This document shows, piece by piece, positions 23,448 through 36,444 of a stretch of 64,000 nucleotides of DNA. Below the pieces are notes generated by a model. The model was not told the DNA's origin. It saw only the letters and a program-made list of their open reading frames with translations, and did no database searches. Source of the stretch: Umbellularia californica (lineage: Eukaryota; Streptophyta; Magnoliopsida; Laurales; Lauraceae); assembly GCA_028538565.1 (NCBI GenBank), contig JAPQWN010000006.1, positions 263,001 through 327,000 of the forward strand. The letters run 5' to 3'. Position numbers and translations under genes: made by a program. Numbering within the stretch: position 1 is the stretch's first letter; each line of letters opens with the position of its first letter.

Positions 23448-23711
23448 ATGACCTGAAGCCCAGAGCCGGATTCATCTATACATTTGGAGGGGGACATGAT
23501 CCTGACCTTCACGCTCATCTAATTAGGCCTATGATCAATGATTACAAATCTTTTAGTCTACGATAGCTATGCATGTCAGCATCCATTGGGGGTCCCATCA
23601 GATCAAGAGTGAGGAATATCTAACCATGACCCCACATATAGGAAACCCTGGTCCCTGGATAAATGAATTCAATTCTTACAGTGATGTTTGATGTTTCTGC
23701 CCAAAAATAAA

Positions 23712-26160
23712 TATATAAATAAAATAAACTTACAGTGATGTAAATATTTCAAAGTAAATTTCTTTGCCCAGCAGGGCTTGTGTGATATTATTAATATGGC
23801 TTGATAAAATAAACCCAAGGGAGGTTTTTGCCACTTGGGTTTGATACACCAAGCTATCTCTGCTTTTGCATCGTGCTTTTTATCTTGACAACATCTTTCC
23901 CATTGCCAAGACAGTGTATGTAAAATACCATGCCTGATGCTGTACAATAATTTCTTCTACCTTAATTGAAATTGGAAAAGAAATGGTAAGCATTCCCCAT
24001 CAAAAAGAGAGAGAATAAAAAAAAAGGGGAGAGAGAGGGAAGGCAATGTAGGCAAATATGAGCAGCATTTGGGCACCTCCTGCAATAAAAGACTGCCCTG
24101 AGATCAGAGGACTCTGTACCGGTTATGAGGCCCTAGGCTTGCCTGAACTGATAATGCAATGAAATGGAAGGAGGACAATAGGAACGAGTAGAACTGCTTT
24201 CATGCTAGTGTGATTCCAATAGGAAAACCTTTTGACCGCCTTGATGGCTGGAGAAAATATCTTCAACTTCATGATGATATGATGGGGGCTTGCTTCATAT
24301 ATACAGAAGTAACTAAAAGTATTTATTGATAGGGGACTAGAATGCCTAGTAACCATTGCATTAATGTTTAAAACTAGACAACAAAGGGAAAGAATGTCTG
24401 GTGGAACATATCTTCCCTCTACATAGCCTTTGCTTTGCCATTGCCCTCTTCTACATGATTGAAAGTAATCATCAAATTGCCAAAGAACTTTGTTAAGAAT
24501 GACAACCATCACTCAGCTTACTACAACTACCAAATGCCAATCAAATACATTTGATGAATCTCCTTTAAATTATAAGAAACCATAAAAGGTAAGAAGTGAA
24601 CCTTGAAAAACTCCAATGCTTCTTTTATGAATGTTACCTCTGCGCTGTTTGAACCCAGCACTCGGTTAGGCCAAGATGGTCAAGTTTCTTCAACATATTC
24701 CCACCAATACCCCCAGTGATTATTTCTCGCTGCCTTGTCAGCATTGAGTTTCCAAACTCGATGAAAAAAGCTCCACCTTCCTAACATTTTCCCTCTAAGA
24801 ATCCAACATTTTTTTTTTTCAAAATGGAATTTACAATCCATCATTTGGCGCCTCGTGTTTCCTCGTTGAGTCTACAATAGAAAAAGATAAAACTGTTTCT
24901 GTTAGATATAAGAAACAAAAACACATTTAGCCTAGGAAATGAGTAAGCATGCCATCTCAAGCTAATAAAACAAACGGGGAGCAGCAGTATCAAAACAGTT
25001 CAAATACAACCATATCAAAACTCCTCTGGTGCATAGAGATCTATCCAGAAATTCTGGCTTTCTTTCCCCCATTTTGCAGAAGGGATGGTTATCCAGTCAT
25101 TTGTATAATGTGCCAGTATTTACTGGAAAGCACATAGCAGTAATACTGTTTTTTTTTCTTTTCTTCCCTAAAACATCATTTGTGCATGCCTAATAATGAT
25201 TTGGACCAGAAAGTAAGAAAACATCGAGGAAATCAGCATGCTATCAAATGTGATCAGTAATATCCATACTGCCCAACATAAGGAAGAACAGTTAACCAAT
25301 CAATTTAACCAAGTCAGTCTACTTATCATTCAATGCTTATGATTAGAGTACATCCACACATGAGACCTAATGTTTGTTTGTTTCTTTGTGTTATTATTAT
25401 TAATTTTTTTTAATGTGAATGATAAAGTTACCGCAGAAAGGGAGTGACCCCAGATTTCATGATGCATCATACTATTTTTATAGTTTTATTATTTGGAAAT
25501 TTCATTTGAGATGGCAAATGAAAAAGACAACAAAAGCCCACCATTATGAAAAGAAAGTTCTTTCATTAAAAGGGTTTAATTACCAAACTGAATATAATGC
25601 CATCATCATCAACATAGCCTTACTAAATCATAAAGATTACATGACTCAAAAGGCAACTTCAAACTCAAATCTCTCCACCATATTGAATCATTGATGAATT
25701 CCCACAAAATTGTGTTGCCACCATTCTAAAATGATGATCCTTGGTCACAGATTTGTGTGTAAAAGCACTTTCAACCAACACCGACCAAACTGTAAAGGCA
25801 ACTTCAACTTTCCATCATATTATAGAACTCAATCTTAAGCAAATTTCTCTATCGATATTTAGTGCTACTCACTCCTCACATGATTTCTAAACCATGAAGT
25901 CTCCATGTGGGGGTTATCCCCATGACAATTATTCTCTACCTTGTTGATCCATAGTGCCAAAACAACTTCAATTCTTACCAAACATCGCAGAGCAAAATGG
26001 TGGCAAGTCCCAGTATAAGTGCAACCTCAGCCGACACTAACTGACTCCGTAGCCGAACAAACCCATCCTGCTTGTTTTCATATTGTTAGGACAATCCATC
26101 ACCAAATCTGAAAGATGCTTGAAAGGCTTTTCTGGTTTGCTTTCTTGGTGGCATATTGTC
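23712..26160. other. Intergenic, AT-rich, no gene seen
   Basis: Open frames here (up to 129 codons, 24123-24512 minus) have no recognisable domain and no codon bias. Short T and A runs occur. No repeat ends were identified. Confidence 0.45.
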
Positions 26161-28500
26161 AAACACCTTGTGTGCGGGATCACTTACTTTGATACCAATC
26201 TAACATAGGCAACAGATCGGATCTGAGTGCAGATGCAATGAAAATAGCTTAATGGCGCAAGTCTGAAGACCCAAATTTTCAATAATAAGGCTCAACTAAC
26301 TCAATAATGGCAGCAATCAGCACATGGGACCCCAACAAACAATAATTCTAGATGAAGCACTTTGCATGCCATATGGAACCAATTCAATACCTACTGCATG
26401 GACCAATCCAAATAAGCTGAACTAGAACATGAATAGAGAGAGGCATTCCCCTATATCCAAGGACTGCATGTGGCAGCCCGAAAAATACCAACCCACGTTG
26501 GCAAAATCAATCTCTATACTAACCACAACAGGTCACAAGTTGGATATGAGTACATCAAGGCTTTGAATGAAAATTAACTACTAAATAATAAAACCGTTAC
26601 TTTCTCAAGAGACTCCCACACCTCAGATTTTGTTTTACTTGAGAACAATAACACCACACACCATGAAAATAAGGTATCAACATCAAGATGTTACTTTTGC
26701 GGGTAGCACATTTAGATTCTTGGTGGTTTCAATTTCAACACAAACTGTCCACAAGTTTAAATCTCTTGGTGATGGCTCACATTCAGTTGTAGAGATTCAG
26801 AACTTTCCAGGCAACTTAACAAGATAATATGCATGAAAATCAAGTCTTTCAAAATCTCATGTCAACAATATAGTTGCTAGCTACTAAATAGCAAAAAATA
26901 ACTGAAGCAGGACTTTGTTTTAGGCCCAAACTCAAGCAGCAAGATGGTGTATTATCTTGGAAACATTGCTGCCTCAAAACAAAAGGAAACACCCTCAAAC
27001 AGTGGCTGCAATTTTCCCAGATCTAAGCCTTTTCTAAGATTTCTTTGAATGGTCTCAAGTCTTTTCTAAGATCAAAGGCACAAGGTAAAATCTACGAAAA
27101 ACCAAAGGTTTCCAAAGAAAAAAGCTCAAAAGATTCCTTATTTCATTGAAAAATAACCCAACCAGAGGAAGCATATACATGTTTTGCATCATTTCTATGG
27201 TCAGTGCAAGCAACAGTACCTAGACTCTCAGATGAGGTCACGAGACACGCTTACAACCTCCAATAACCGCAGTATGCTGAGAACCAATTTCTCAAATGAG
27301 TCCACCCAACGGAATCAAGTGAAAAATATTCAACTGCTTTCTGAAGGCACACACTACTGAAGCAACCACAGATTCAATCACCCTCATGACAGGAACAGCA
27401 GCTTAAATGACCAAACTAATCTCAGTGGGGATAGGAGTTTTATCTCTCACACACTGAAGACCCAGGAAGATCAAATATGTACTTCTAAATTAAGTGCTTA
27501 TAAACGAAAGAAGATAAAATTACGAGGCTAAAGCTGACCACAAAATTCACTGGTCAATCTAATCTCAGTGGTATCAATTATGGTCAACTGGCACCATTCA
27601 TGGGAATGTACACTTGTCTACAAGATTTTGTCAATAGTGTCAAAAACTACCATAATAGGCCCATGGCCCATGAATGGTGCCAGTTGACCAGAATTGATAA
27701 GTGGGAGAGGAGTTTTTTCTCTTACACGCTGAAGATCCAATAAGATCAAATATGTACCTCTATAATAAGTGCAACAATAAATGAAAGAAGATAAATGCAA
27801 GGCTAAAGCTGACCACAAAATTCACTGTCAAAAAAGAAAAGAGCTGACCACAAAACCCACTGAGTAAATCATCTCACCGTGCTACAGTACAGAGTATGCA
27901 GAATCACAAAATTCTATATACTAAATCCTACAATAATTTGAGCAGTCTTGAAGTAATTCAAGATAGCAAGCTGCTATTTATATATGGCCCAGGAAATTCT
28001 AGCTCTATGAAACTAGTCCTGATTGTATGTTCATATGACCTAAATTGATGGAACAGGAAGATGGCTGGAGTCTTCACACATTCACCACGAATGCCCGGTC
28101 TTGGGGCATCACCAGTGCCAAGATGAAACCCAATGAGTTTTCACAAAAGGGGAAAACACTTGCTCAATGCATTCACAATTGTGAGAGTAGAAAAGAGAAG
28201 CATTCATTGAATTGCCATAAATGATAGATTACAAGGGTATTTATATGGGACGGGATGACAATCTTACCTGCCAGGGATCCTCTATAGGATTTCCTTCCAT
28301 TTATACAAGATGATTACATGCTAATCTTTCTTTACTTGATAGGATTTTATGTCCCCTCTCCTATTGATTACATTTCACTCAATTATCTTCTATTGATTAC
28401 ATGTCGACCAATTATCTTGCTAGATTTAAGATATCTTGTTGGATTTTCTAACCTAAAAATCTAGATCTAGGAAACTTCATTGGAAATTCATATACTAACA
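26161..28500 (-). mobile_element. Possible decayed LTR-element sequences
   Basis: On the minus strand TGTTAGTATATGAATTTCC (from 28500) resembles an LTR start, and a TATA-like CCATATAAATACCC follows near 28243. Far downstream, TTGGTATCAAAG (26202-26191) resembles a tRNA-Met primer-binding site. No matching second LTR, target duplication or coding domain was found, and the two landmarks may be unrelated. Confidence 0.25.
27424..27829. repeat. 130-bp direct repeat flanking a 33-bp-arm hairpin
   Basis: 27424-27552 and 27700-27829 are diverged direct copies ('gaagatcaaatatgtac..', 'ggctaaagctgaccacaaaattcact'). Between them lies an inverted repeat with arms 27572-27604 and 27667-27699 (33 bp, one mismatch) and a 62-nt loop. 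It looks like a small transposon or rearrangement footprint. Confidence 0.7.
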
Positions 28501-30350
28501 ATGTAGAAAAATTTGTGCCAATGGGCTAGCTCACGGTAGTTAGGCCCAATGGGAAGTCCCACTATGAGTTAGGCCCAATGGGCCTATTTTTGGGCCTGCT
28601 TTGTAGACTTGGGGCTCATCATGCACTTCAACTATACCAAAAATATTGCCAAAATATGCACCCGGCCATCACAAAGTAAATGCTTTTGTCCTGTTTGGTT
28701 ACAAGAAGGCTAGTCTACAAGCATCAGTGGCCAAAATCATAGGAGTAAGGAACTCAAGGATCAGACATGCAAGCTCAAATTGGACTTCATGGTTCATGAA
28801 TATAGCTGTGCAATAGGAGTAACTTTGTGTGTGATCACTGATCAAGCACTAGTTGGCATACAGGTCACACGAGATACGGAATAAGAAAATATCAGAAATA
28901 AGAATTCAACTTCAAATGTCAAAAACCTACAAGATAGATGTGGTATCCCATTTAATACTTCATAACAAGAGAAAATATCAAGAAGATTAGAAAATTAAGA
29001 ACCATTTACAATACAGGACAATCTGAACAGCAACTCACAATTATCCATGCTATATCTGGTACCAGCATCAGTAGAATTATATTTATGCCACAGTACCGGT
29101 ATCTTAGGCATAAAAGGGTCACCTATTAAATGAGTAATGGAGATGAGCTAGAAACCAAAAACCTAAGCACCACCAAGATAACATAGACATTCTTTAGTAA
29201 AAAATAAAAAAGTCAACATTAAGATAAAAACACGCCCTTGATTCTAACAAAATCACATATTCAATCAATGAATAAAAGTCAATCCTGGCTCACTGGCTCA
29301 ACCTATTCAAAGTTTGAGTGTAATATTTGTCATTGGCAACTTCTGAATGAAAACTGGTTCATTAGGGTAGGCTTCTATATTCACCTTTTGGTTTACTCTT
29401 TTTTTTTTTATGGTAAGTTTACATTTGTTCTCATTGTTCACCCTTAGTTAATGCAGTTAAAATGTTTATTATTGTGGCATGGATGATCTCTTCTTAAGCC
29501 CAAGATAGAAAGGATAGGCTTTAGAGTTTCAACAAAATTAGTAGCAAACTCCTCTATTTCCGGTTTCTAAAACTCAGCTGTATCATTATTGTTTTAGATT
29601 CTTGGATATATGGCAGTTACTATTTTAGATCAGAAGGGCAACCTTAATGTTCCTCTTTGTTGGCTTTCCTTGACACTGCGCAGTCCTGCAATTGCCTTCC
29701 ACAAATTCAAGAATGGCAAACTATAATGAAACCAGGCAACAAATGGTTTGAACTATTTGATACAGATTATGAGGTTAATCAAAGTGAACTGTGAATCAGT
29801 TCCTGTAATCTACAACTTCTGTCAAACATCATTATGAAGTGCTCACACTTCAAAATAACCATTAGAAAATCAAATGGATCAAGTACTCAAAATATTTGAT
29901 TGTAATATTCAAAAGATTATATTAGTTCTAGCAAAAAGGTTCTCAAACTTTTCTTGACACCTAACACCACCCCTGCCATGACGCCAACACCACCACCACT
30001 CCACCCACACCTCTTCCCAAATTACTTTTGCTCCTAAAGCAGTTACAAAGAATAAAACTGTACTTGCAGGCCCCTTCGCATTTTAGCATGGGGACATAAA
30101 AAAAATCTACCATATGCACTAAAAAATTAATATATTGTTATTTACATGACTTTAATTTAATCACTGCCAATTAAGAGAGCCAAAAATAGTCATTGATCGT
30201 AACATGAAAAATCACAACCCATCTCATAAGTCATGATTCAATAACCTCAAAGTTTAACAGTCTTTCAACTGTGCATTTCCAACCCCCAAACACATACACA
30301 CTATTCAATCCAACAGTGAGTAAAGGTCTGTCTGATGGTGTGTAAAGGTC
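28501..30350. other. Intergenic, no gene seen
   Basis: AT-rich, with a small local repeat of 'ttaggcccaatggg' at 28538-28582. Nothing else was supported. Confidence 0.4.
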
Positions 30351-30354
30351 AAAG

Positions 30355-30620
30355 TATCAACTTGAGTCTGGTGCCAATTTACCAGGAGGGAGGGATAGTG
30401 AGTGTGAAAGGGGTAGACTAATCAAAGATGGGCCACAGTGGACCTTGTATAGCCAGTCAGCTCTTGGAGGGTACACTTGTGCCCCTTTTTGGTTCTTCAT
30501 ATGTGAGGGCCCACCGTTACCCATCCGAGGATTTGGCCCGGGGTAGACTGTAATGGCAAAACATAATTCATGTAGCTGGCTCCCACATAGTTGGGACAAG
30601 GCTTTGATCATGATATAAAG
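30355..30620. repeat. Dispersed repeat relic, shared with 63680-63780
   Basis: The block 'aggatttggccc...gtaga..g..atgg..aa..at.attcatgta' near 30528-30575 recurs near 63690-63740. The following 'cccacatagttgggacaaggctttgat' near 30582-30610 recurs in altered form at 43620-43650. These resemble a tail common in plant retroposons (LINE/SINE 3' ends). The exact class is not decided. Confidence 0.4.
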
Positions 30621-31988
30621 GGCTCACCTTCCATAAATTCAGCTCCTAACACACCAGACTTCCTTAAATTGGCACTAGCGATTATTTCACACTGCTCCAC
30701 ACATTAGTTAGAATTCTTATCACTACAAGTTTTCACAATGTACACTCATTAAACTCTGACGACATAAAAATAAGACGAAGATCATTTGATCAGCCTCATA
30801 CTTAGTAGGTCCCTAGTGAATGTCCAAACCTTTCCATCGCATGCCTCCCTTTTGTGTACTTGCATCCAAGTGGGCCCCACTCAAAGTGGGCATTTTAATG
30901 GATGACACCCGGGCATTATGGAGTGTTGCCCATATATAGCAAATTTTCATAAACGGTCTAGCTTGTGAGGGGCACCTGCCCTCCCCAATTGATTAGTATA
31001 AGTGATCCACACTCATTAACCCTTGAATGCACACCAAATGTGCATCAAGTGAGGAGTTAGCAATGTATTATTGTAAACATGTGCATCAAGTGGTTAAAGG
31101 CGAGGGGTGATGTGATTGCTATTTTGAGTTGACAGTGAGCGTTTGTTGCATGTGGGTGTGGAATGGGGGGATGTGAATTTGATCCTGCGAGCAAAATGTA
31201 CAGTAGATTATGCTTGTGCGAACTTCAATTGATGACATTTAGTGTTGGAGATACAGTTATCATACTACTGCGGGTTTAGTTTGGTGGCCATTCTTTGGTC
31301 ACTTTTGTTGAAACAAAATAATGAGACATGTTGGAATGTCCTACAATCATATTACAGGGTCAGATACAGGAGTCGTCTCAAGAGACACAAGTCCACCAAG
31401 GGACCCAAACAGCCAGTATAAGAAGCCCGTACCCGCCAACAATCAATTGGGCCCAGCAACTCAAGAGTCTGCAATTAGCACATGACAGGTGCTCATAGCG
31501 CACAGTTAGAAGGTGTTTACCATCGCAACCACAACATTTCGAGTTCGAACCATGTTCAAAAATAGCACATCTACTTTACCATTTCGCAGTTTCAATTAAA
31601 AAGGTATCTGCGTTCTTACATATTAAATAGCCCACATTACTAGTTTAAACATAACCCCTGTCCCAATTTTTGATGGCATCTACTTTAGAGATTTGGGTTT
31701 TTTTTTTTTTATCATATATTCAGTAGCTGCTTATAAGAATTTCTATCCCATATGGTCTACATTCTCTTGAAAATGCAATCTACAATTTCAAAGAACTACA
31801 TATATAAATATTTAGAGAGGAAGAGAAAATTGATATTCTCATCAATAAATGCAATCAACATATGAGGCTAAAGTCTAAAAACATCAAAGGTTGACATTGC
31901 AATGTTCTTATCGAACCAACAGCAATAAACATTCATATGCAGTTAAATCAGACACTTGAATGAAGAACACCTGACAATGCCTTCAAAG
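30621..31988. other. Intergenic region 3' of the OCTOPUS-like gene
   Basis: No gene and no recognisable repeat ends were seen. No convincing minus-strand AATAAA was found near the stop codon. Confidence 0.4.
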
Positions 31989-34067
31989 TCAGTACAAGCG
32001 CAGCATGCTCCTGGCAAAAGAATGCGAACTCCTTGGTCTGCTCTTCCCAGAACCGCCACCACTCCAACTGCTCCTCAGTGGCGTGAGGTAAAACCGCAAT
32101 AGGCCGTTGTCAAAATGACTAGGTGAAAACCTCGCACTTCGATTTCGCTCTAGCATGAATTCTTCCCTTCTCTTCTTGCTCTGCCCATTGGCCTCCTTGC
32201 TGCCACTCTTTATGCCACCACCAAAAGTGCCATTGCTGAAGGAATTCCTCCAGCTCACACTGCTGTTGCTACGGAACACTCTGCTACCACCGAACGACCC
32301 TCTCGAGTCACCGTTCAAACCGTTGGCCTCTCCTCGGAGCTCAGGCCAAGACTCCGAGAAGGAACGGTCCACGACATTCCCTCTACTACTGTATCTGTCA
32401 TAGTCATCTTCTTTGCTGCTGCCCCGCCTGTGTATCAATCCCCAAATGTTCCACACCTTGATCCACCGGCGGGACTTCCTCGGCCCTTTCCGCAGCCCCT
32501 CTCCCTCGACAGGTAATGCCGCGGCCTCTCTGTAGGCAGACTCAAAGCTCTCCGAGAAATCATCCCGGAAAGAACTCGAGTTGGGGATGGAATCCTTGGA
32601 ATCTGAAAATTTGTTTGCTGCAAGGAAATAATCCATGCTTTCGGGTGAGACCTTGGAGTTGGAAGCCCACTTGGTCTCTTCCGCCTCCCCACAGGCAGAG
32701 GAGGCCGCGGCAGCAGCCCCAGTTCTGCGGAGAGAGCCGGACCGTTCGAGACTCTGCTGCCTGCGCCTCAGCGAGGATGAGGAGTCCAGGTAGTAGTCCC
32801 TCGTCTGCGCCGAGCCGCCTGGGATGATGTTTGGATCCTCCTCGATTGAGGTCATGCTGATAGGCTCTTCCACGACGGGGATTTGGTTGTCGGAGCGCCG
32901 GACGAGGGCTGGAGCGTCTTCCACGACCGAGTCCATCACCGGCATTCGTGGGAGCCCAGCCGGGTGGGTGCGGCCGACCAGGTAGCCGTCCCACGAGGCC
33001 CGCGGCTCGTCGAACGAGTAGCGCGCATCATCGAAAGAGATCCGGCCGGCGTCCAGAGAGAACCTGGGGTCGGTGTCGCAGGACCTTCGCCCAAAACCAT
33101 AGTCCGCCACCTCCGACTGCGTCTCTCGGAAAAAACGGGAAGATGACGCCGGCCTCTCCGCTCGCGCCGACGCGGCCGACGGATCTCTGCCATCGCGCTT
33201 CTTCTTCCGCCGCCATTTTTGCAACTTCTTGCTGAAAACGGATGCAGCGAACCAGAAACTCCCCGCGATCTCCTTGAAATCCCTCTTCTCCGACGCCGAC
33301 GCCGACGCCTTATTCCCCGTCTGGTTCTGGTTCTTCATCATCTGCGCATCGAGATTGATGTAATCCTTCATCGTCTTCGCGTCTACTTCTTCTTCTTCTT
33401 CGACGATCTCTTGCTCGGCAGAAACGGGTTCGGGTGGTCTAATCTCCGGCTCCAAAGCCCTAATTATTTCTTCTCCTCCGTCATCGTCGTCGCCCTCATC
33501 CTCCTCCTCTTCCTCGATATCTTCCTTCACCTCATCAAACACTGGATTGGCATTTTTGCCATTAGGCTTTTCCTTGTCTTCTTCTTCTTCGATGTGTTCT
33601 TCTCCTTCTTCTTCGATTTCTCCCCAAGCGGAGGTCCCGGTCCGGTTCTCGTCGTCCTGATGAAAGAGAGACCAGAGCGTGTTCCGCACCCGGACATCGC
33701 AGGACTTCCTCTGAGGCTCGAAGCAGACGGCAACGCCATCAGCTTTCGCTCCGGAGAAGGACTTGCAGCGGCGAAGCTCGGGTAAGAGGGATTTGGAGTT
33801 GGAGGAGGAGGATCTTACTCTAGATGAGCTTTCGCCGCCGCCGCCTCTGGCGAAGATGGCTCTGAGGGCGGCAGCGGCTGTGGAAGACGAAGAAGAGGAA
33901 GCGGCGGCAGCGGTGGGCTTGCGGAGAGTGGAGGAGGAATTGGCCGGGTCTAAGCCGGCAAGGCGCTCTCGCAGGCATGAAGCGCAGAAGCCTGTGACGG
34001 GCTGGTCGGGATGGAGATGGCAGGAGGAGAGGCGTGGAGGAGGCGGGAGGGGCGGTTCCAAATTCAT
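31989..34067 (-). CDS. OCTOPUS-like protein (DUF740/UPF0503), intronless
   Basis: The 692-residue frame fits the DUF740 family (Arabidopsis OCTOPUS, At3g09070, about 685 aa, and OPL paralogs). These are plasma-membrane-associated, polarly localised proteins that promote entry into protophloem differentiation and interact with brassinosteroid signalling. Seen in the sequence: an N-terminal Cys/His block (CHLHPDQP.TGFCASCLRERL, about 15-36), LRRCKSFS near 97-104, an RVRNTLWSLF block near 125-135, long acidic runs (about 150-230), MKDYINLD near 232, and a basic FWFAASVFSKKLQKWRRKKKR block near 270-290. Then come DxRFSxD..ISFDDARYSFDEPRASWDGYL repeats near 331-361, a KVWNIWGLIHRR block near 550, and the family C-terminus with SARFSPSHFDNGLLRFYLTP and a terminal LRLY. 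One exon is normal for this family. No transmembrane helix is evident; membrane association is known for the family. The start is the first ATG, directly before the conserved N-terminus. Confidence 0.93.
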   Translation of the reverse strand: MNLEPPLPPPPRLSSCHLHPDQPVTGFCASCLRERLAGLDPANSSSTLRKPTAAAASSSSSSTAAAALRAIFARGGGGESSSRVRSSSSNSKSLLPELRRCKSFSGAKADGVAVCFEPQRKSCDVRVRNTLWSLFHQDDENRTGTSAWGEIEEEGEEHIEEEEDKEKPNGKNANPVFDEVKEDIEEEEEDEGDDDDGGEEIIRALEPEIRPPEPVSAEQEIVEEEEEVDAKTMKDYINLDAQMMKNQNQTGNKASASASEKRDFKEIAGSFWFAASVFSKKLQKWRRKKKRDGRDPSAASARAERPASSSRFFRETQSEVADYGFGRRSCDTDPRFSLDAGRISFDDARYSFDEPRASWDGYLVGRTHPAGLPRMPVMDSVVEDAPALVRRSDNQIPVVEEPISMTSIEEDPNIIPGGSAQTRDYYLDSSSSLRRRQQSLERSGSLRRTGAAAAASSACGEAEETKWASNSKVSPESMDYFLAANKFSDSKDSIPNSSSFRDDFSESFESAYREAAALPVEGEGLRKGPRKSRRWIKVWNIWGLIHRRGSSKEDDYDRYSSRGNVVDRSFSESWPELRGEANGLNGDSRGSFGGSRVFRSNSSVSWRNSFSNGTFGGGIKSGSKEANGQSKKRREEFMLERNRSARFSPSHFDNGLLRFYLTPLRSSWSGGGSGKSRPRSSHSFARSMLRLY

Positions 34068-34877
34068 ACCAGAAGGAGAGTAATGAGCATGTTAGTAGTA
34101 AACACACAACACTCCTCACTCCTCCCTCCTCCACTAGAACTAGAACTAGAACTGGTCTTCTCTCTCTGTCTCTCTGTTTTTATTTTTTTTCTTTTTCTTT
34201 TTCTTTTTCTTTTTCACTGGAACTGGAACTGGATCTGAAACTGGCACTGGAACTCCTCTACTAGAACGGATTAATGGCTTGCTAATAAAAGAAGCAAGCA
34301 AACAGCAGCAGCAGCACAAGAAGGCAAAACTCTCTATCGAGTGGAAAAAGGTGGGGGTGGGGATTGGATTTTTGGTTTGCTTTTATTCATTTATTCATTC
34401 ATTGTGATGCCGATTGCCGATGCTCCTCCTCCTCCTCCTCTTCCTCTTTGTATTGTAAAAGCAGAGAAAAATAGGAATGGGAAAATATAAAAAAGCAAAG
34501 GGAATCACGTCCCGTCCCGGCCCCACTATCAATTTGCTTTTTTTCATCTTTTCTTTCCTTTTTATCTTTTCTCTAGGTATTTTGAAATTTTTCCTTAAAA
34601 CTTTTTTATTTTTATTTCTTCTTTTTTAACAGAGTTTTTTTTTTCTTTTTCTGGGAGAAGCTTCTCGCTTCAGCTTGGCTGAACTTGATTTTCATGGGAT
34701 TTTCCATGAGAGATATTTGCATTTCAAGTGGCTTTGACTTTGAGAAATTATTAGTAAAATGAGATTGTCTACTGAAAGATATATAATTAAGTCACTCAAA
34801 AAAAAAAGCATTCTTAATGGATGGTATATCTCTAAGTTTTATAAAAAGCAGAGCTCGTGCCATAACTGTCATTGATA
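34068..34877. other. Upstream region of the OCTOPUS-like gene
   Basis: On the plus strand it contains a short tandem of 'tagaact'/'ctggaact' units (34135-34256) and a (TTTTTC)n run (about 34180-34215), a CTC repeat near 34421-34441, and T-rich DNA. On the minus strand these would form a purine-rich leader. No strong TATA box was found. Confidence 0.4.
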
Positions 34878-35173
34878 CGATCTTATGCACATTCATTAAT
34901 CGGGTCTTTTATCAAACAATTAAGTTTATGGTGAGATCAACTCTTACTATAGTGAAACCTTGAGACCTATTAATTGATATTAGAAGGTATTTGTTTTATA
35001 TAGCTCGGATTTTTAACAGATGGGCCGATCTTATGCACATTCATTAATCAGGTTTTTTATCAAACAATTAAATTTTTGGTGAGATCAACTCTTAATATAG
35101 TGAAACCTTGAGACCTATTAATTGATATTAGAAGGTATTTGTTTTATATAGCTCGGATTTTTAACAGATGGGC
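34878..35173. repeat. Tandem duplication, 2 x 148 bp
   Basis: 34878-35025 and 35026-35173 are near-identical (both start cgatcttatgcacattcatt and end ttaacagatgggc). The few differences suggest a fairly recent duplication. Confidence 0.92.
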
Positions 35174-36398
35174 CTCATGTTTAGAGTTCCAATTCTTTGT
35201 TGAAGCAGGATTTTACCAAGCCAAAGCCTTAACGATCCACACTTGATAGTTGGCACATTAGTCTACAAATTATAAACATGGTTTTAGGGTTGGTCACAAC
35301 TCACAATCAAAGTCTCTGGTAAATTTTTTTTTTATATAGAAAAAGAAAAGAGGGGAAATCTGGTCTCACTGATATTTCAAGAATTCACTCTTAGACTCAC
35401 AGATTAAAATTCCTTTGTCATCCAAGTTTTGGAGGGTATGCCATCTAAGTGATCACTCAATGAAAATCATATAAATAGATTTCCAAAGATAATAAATCGT
35501 GAAGTGTCATGTATTTATAAATAAGACGATCAAATGTAACTATTTATCAAAATAATTCGGCAAATTAATCAAGGCATAGCATTAAATGATTAGATCTTAA
35601 CCTCTATCTCCAACGCTAAGAGTTGACTCAAATACAATTAAGAGTTGAATAGCATTTTTCATTTATTAAATCATATTAGAAGGCATGATTGGATTTGATG
35701 GAGTAACTGCTAATATAATGTGGGCGATTGGTGAATTTGCCTACATGTGATGTATCTTTTAAGTCTTAACAGTGTTCTAATAATAGTTCTTTTCCAACAT
35801 TTGTACAAGAGGATATTCTTGTAAGAAAATCAAAATATTACACTATATCTTCAAAACCAATTCTCGTATGTAAGGAAGATGTATATATAATCAATCTAAA
35901 ATATTAGGCTAAAATTGGAAAATAATAATTAAAAAAAAACACAAACTAAAATTAAAATGAAGGGCCAAAACAAGAAGCCATGCCTAAGACTTAAGAGGAT
36001 GTGGGATGTAATACTTCCCAGACATAGAGTTGCCTTCATTTTATTTCAGTTCTTTTTTTCTTTTTATCATTCCATACAGGATGCACCTGCCACAGTGCTT
36101 CTACTATTAATTTATTATTTTCCACAACTGGCAAGACCGTACCATATTATTACGGAATGAGCGCGCTCGTGTCGGAGTACGTCGCATGCTTGTACGTACG
36201 CATCTACACTATACACGTCACTCATATATTTATTCTATTATTTTATATATATATATATATATATTATATTATATCCTTCTGAACCTGGAAGTGCCAACTA
36301 ACGCCAGTGGGGCGCAGAGGCGCTCTTATTCATAATCAGGGTCCGTCCTCCCAGGCCCACCCTCTCTTTTTTCTTTTTCTTTTTCTTGTTCTTTTTTA

Positions 36399-36444
<46 letters not shown>

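Noticed and set aside
26161..28500. A complete 2.3-kb LTR between the TGTTAGTATATG start and the primer-site-like motif
   Set aside because: The TATA-like motif would sit too near the start, no matching partner LTR or target duplication was found; kept only as a low-confidence relic.
32155..33785. Several frames of 80-190 codons on the plus strand
   Set aside because: Antisense shadows of the GC-rich OCTOPUS-like gene.
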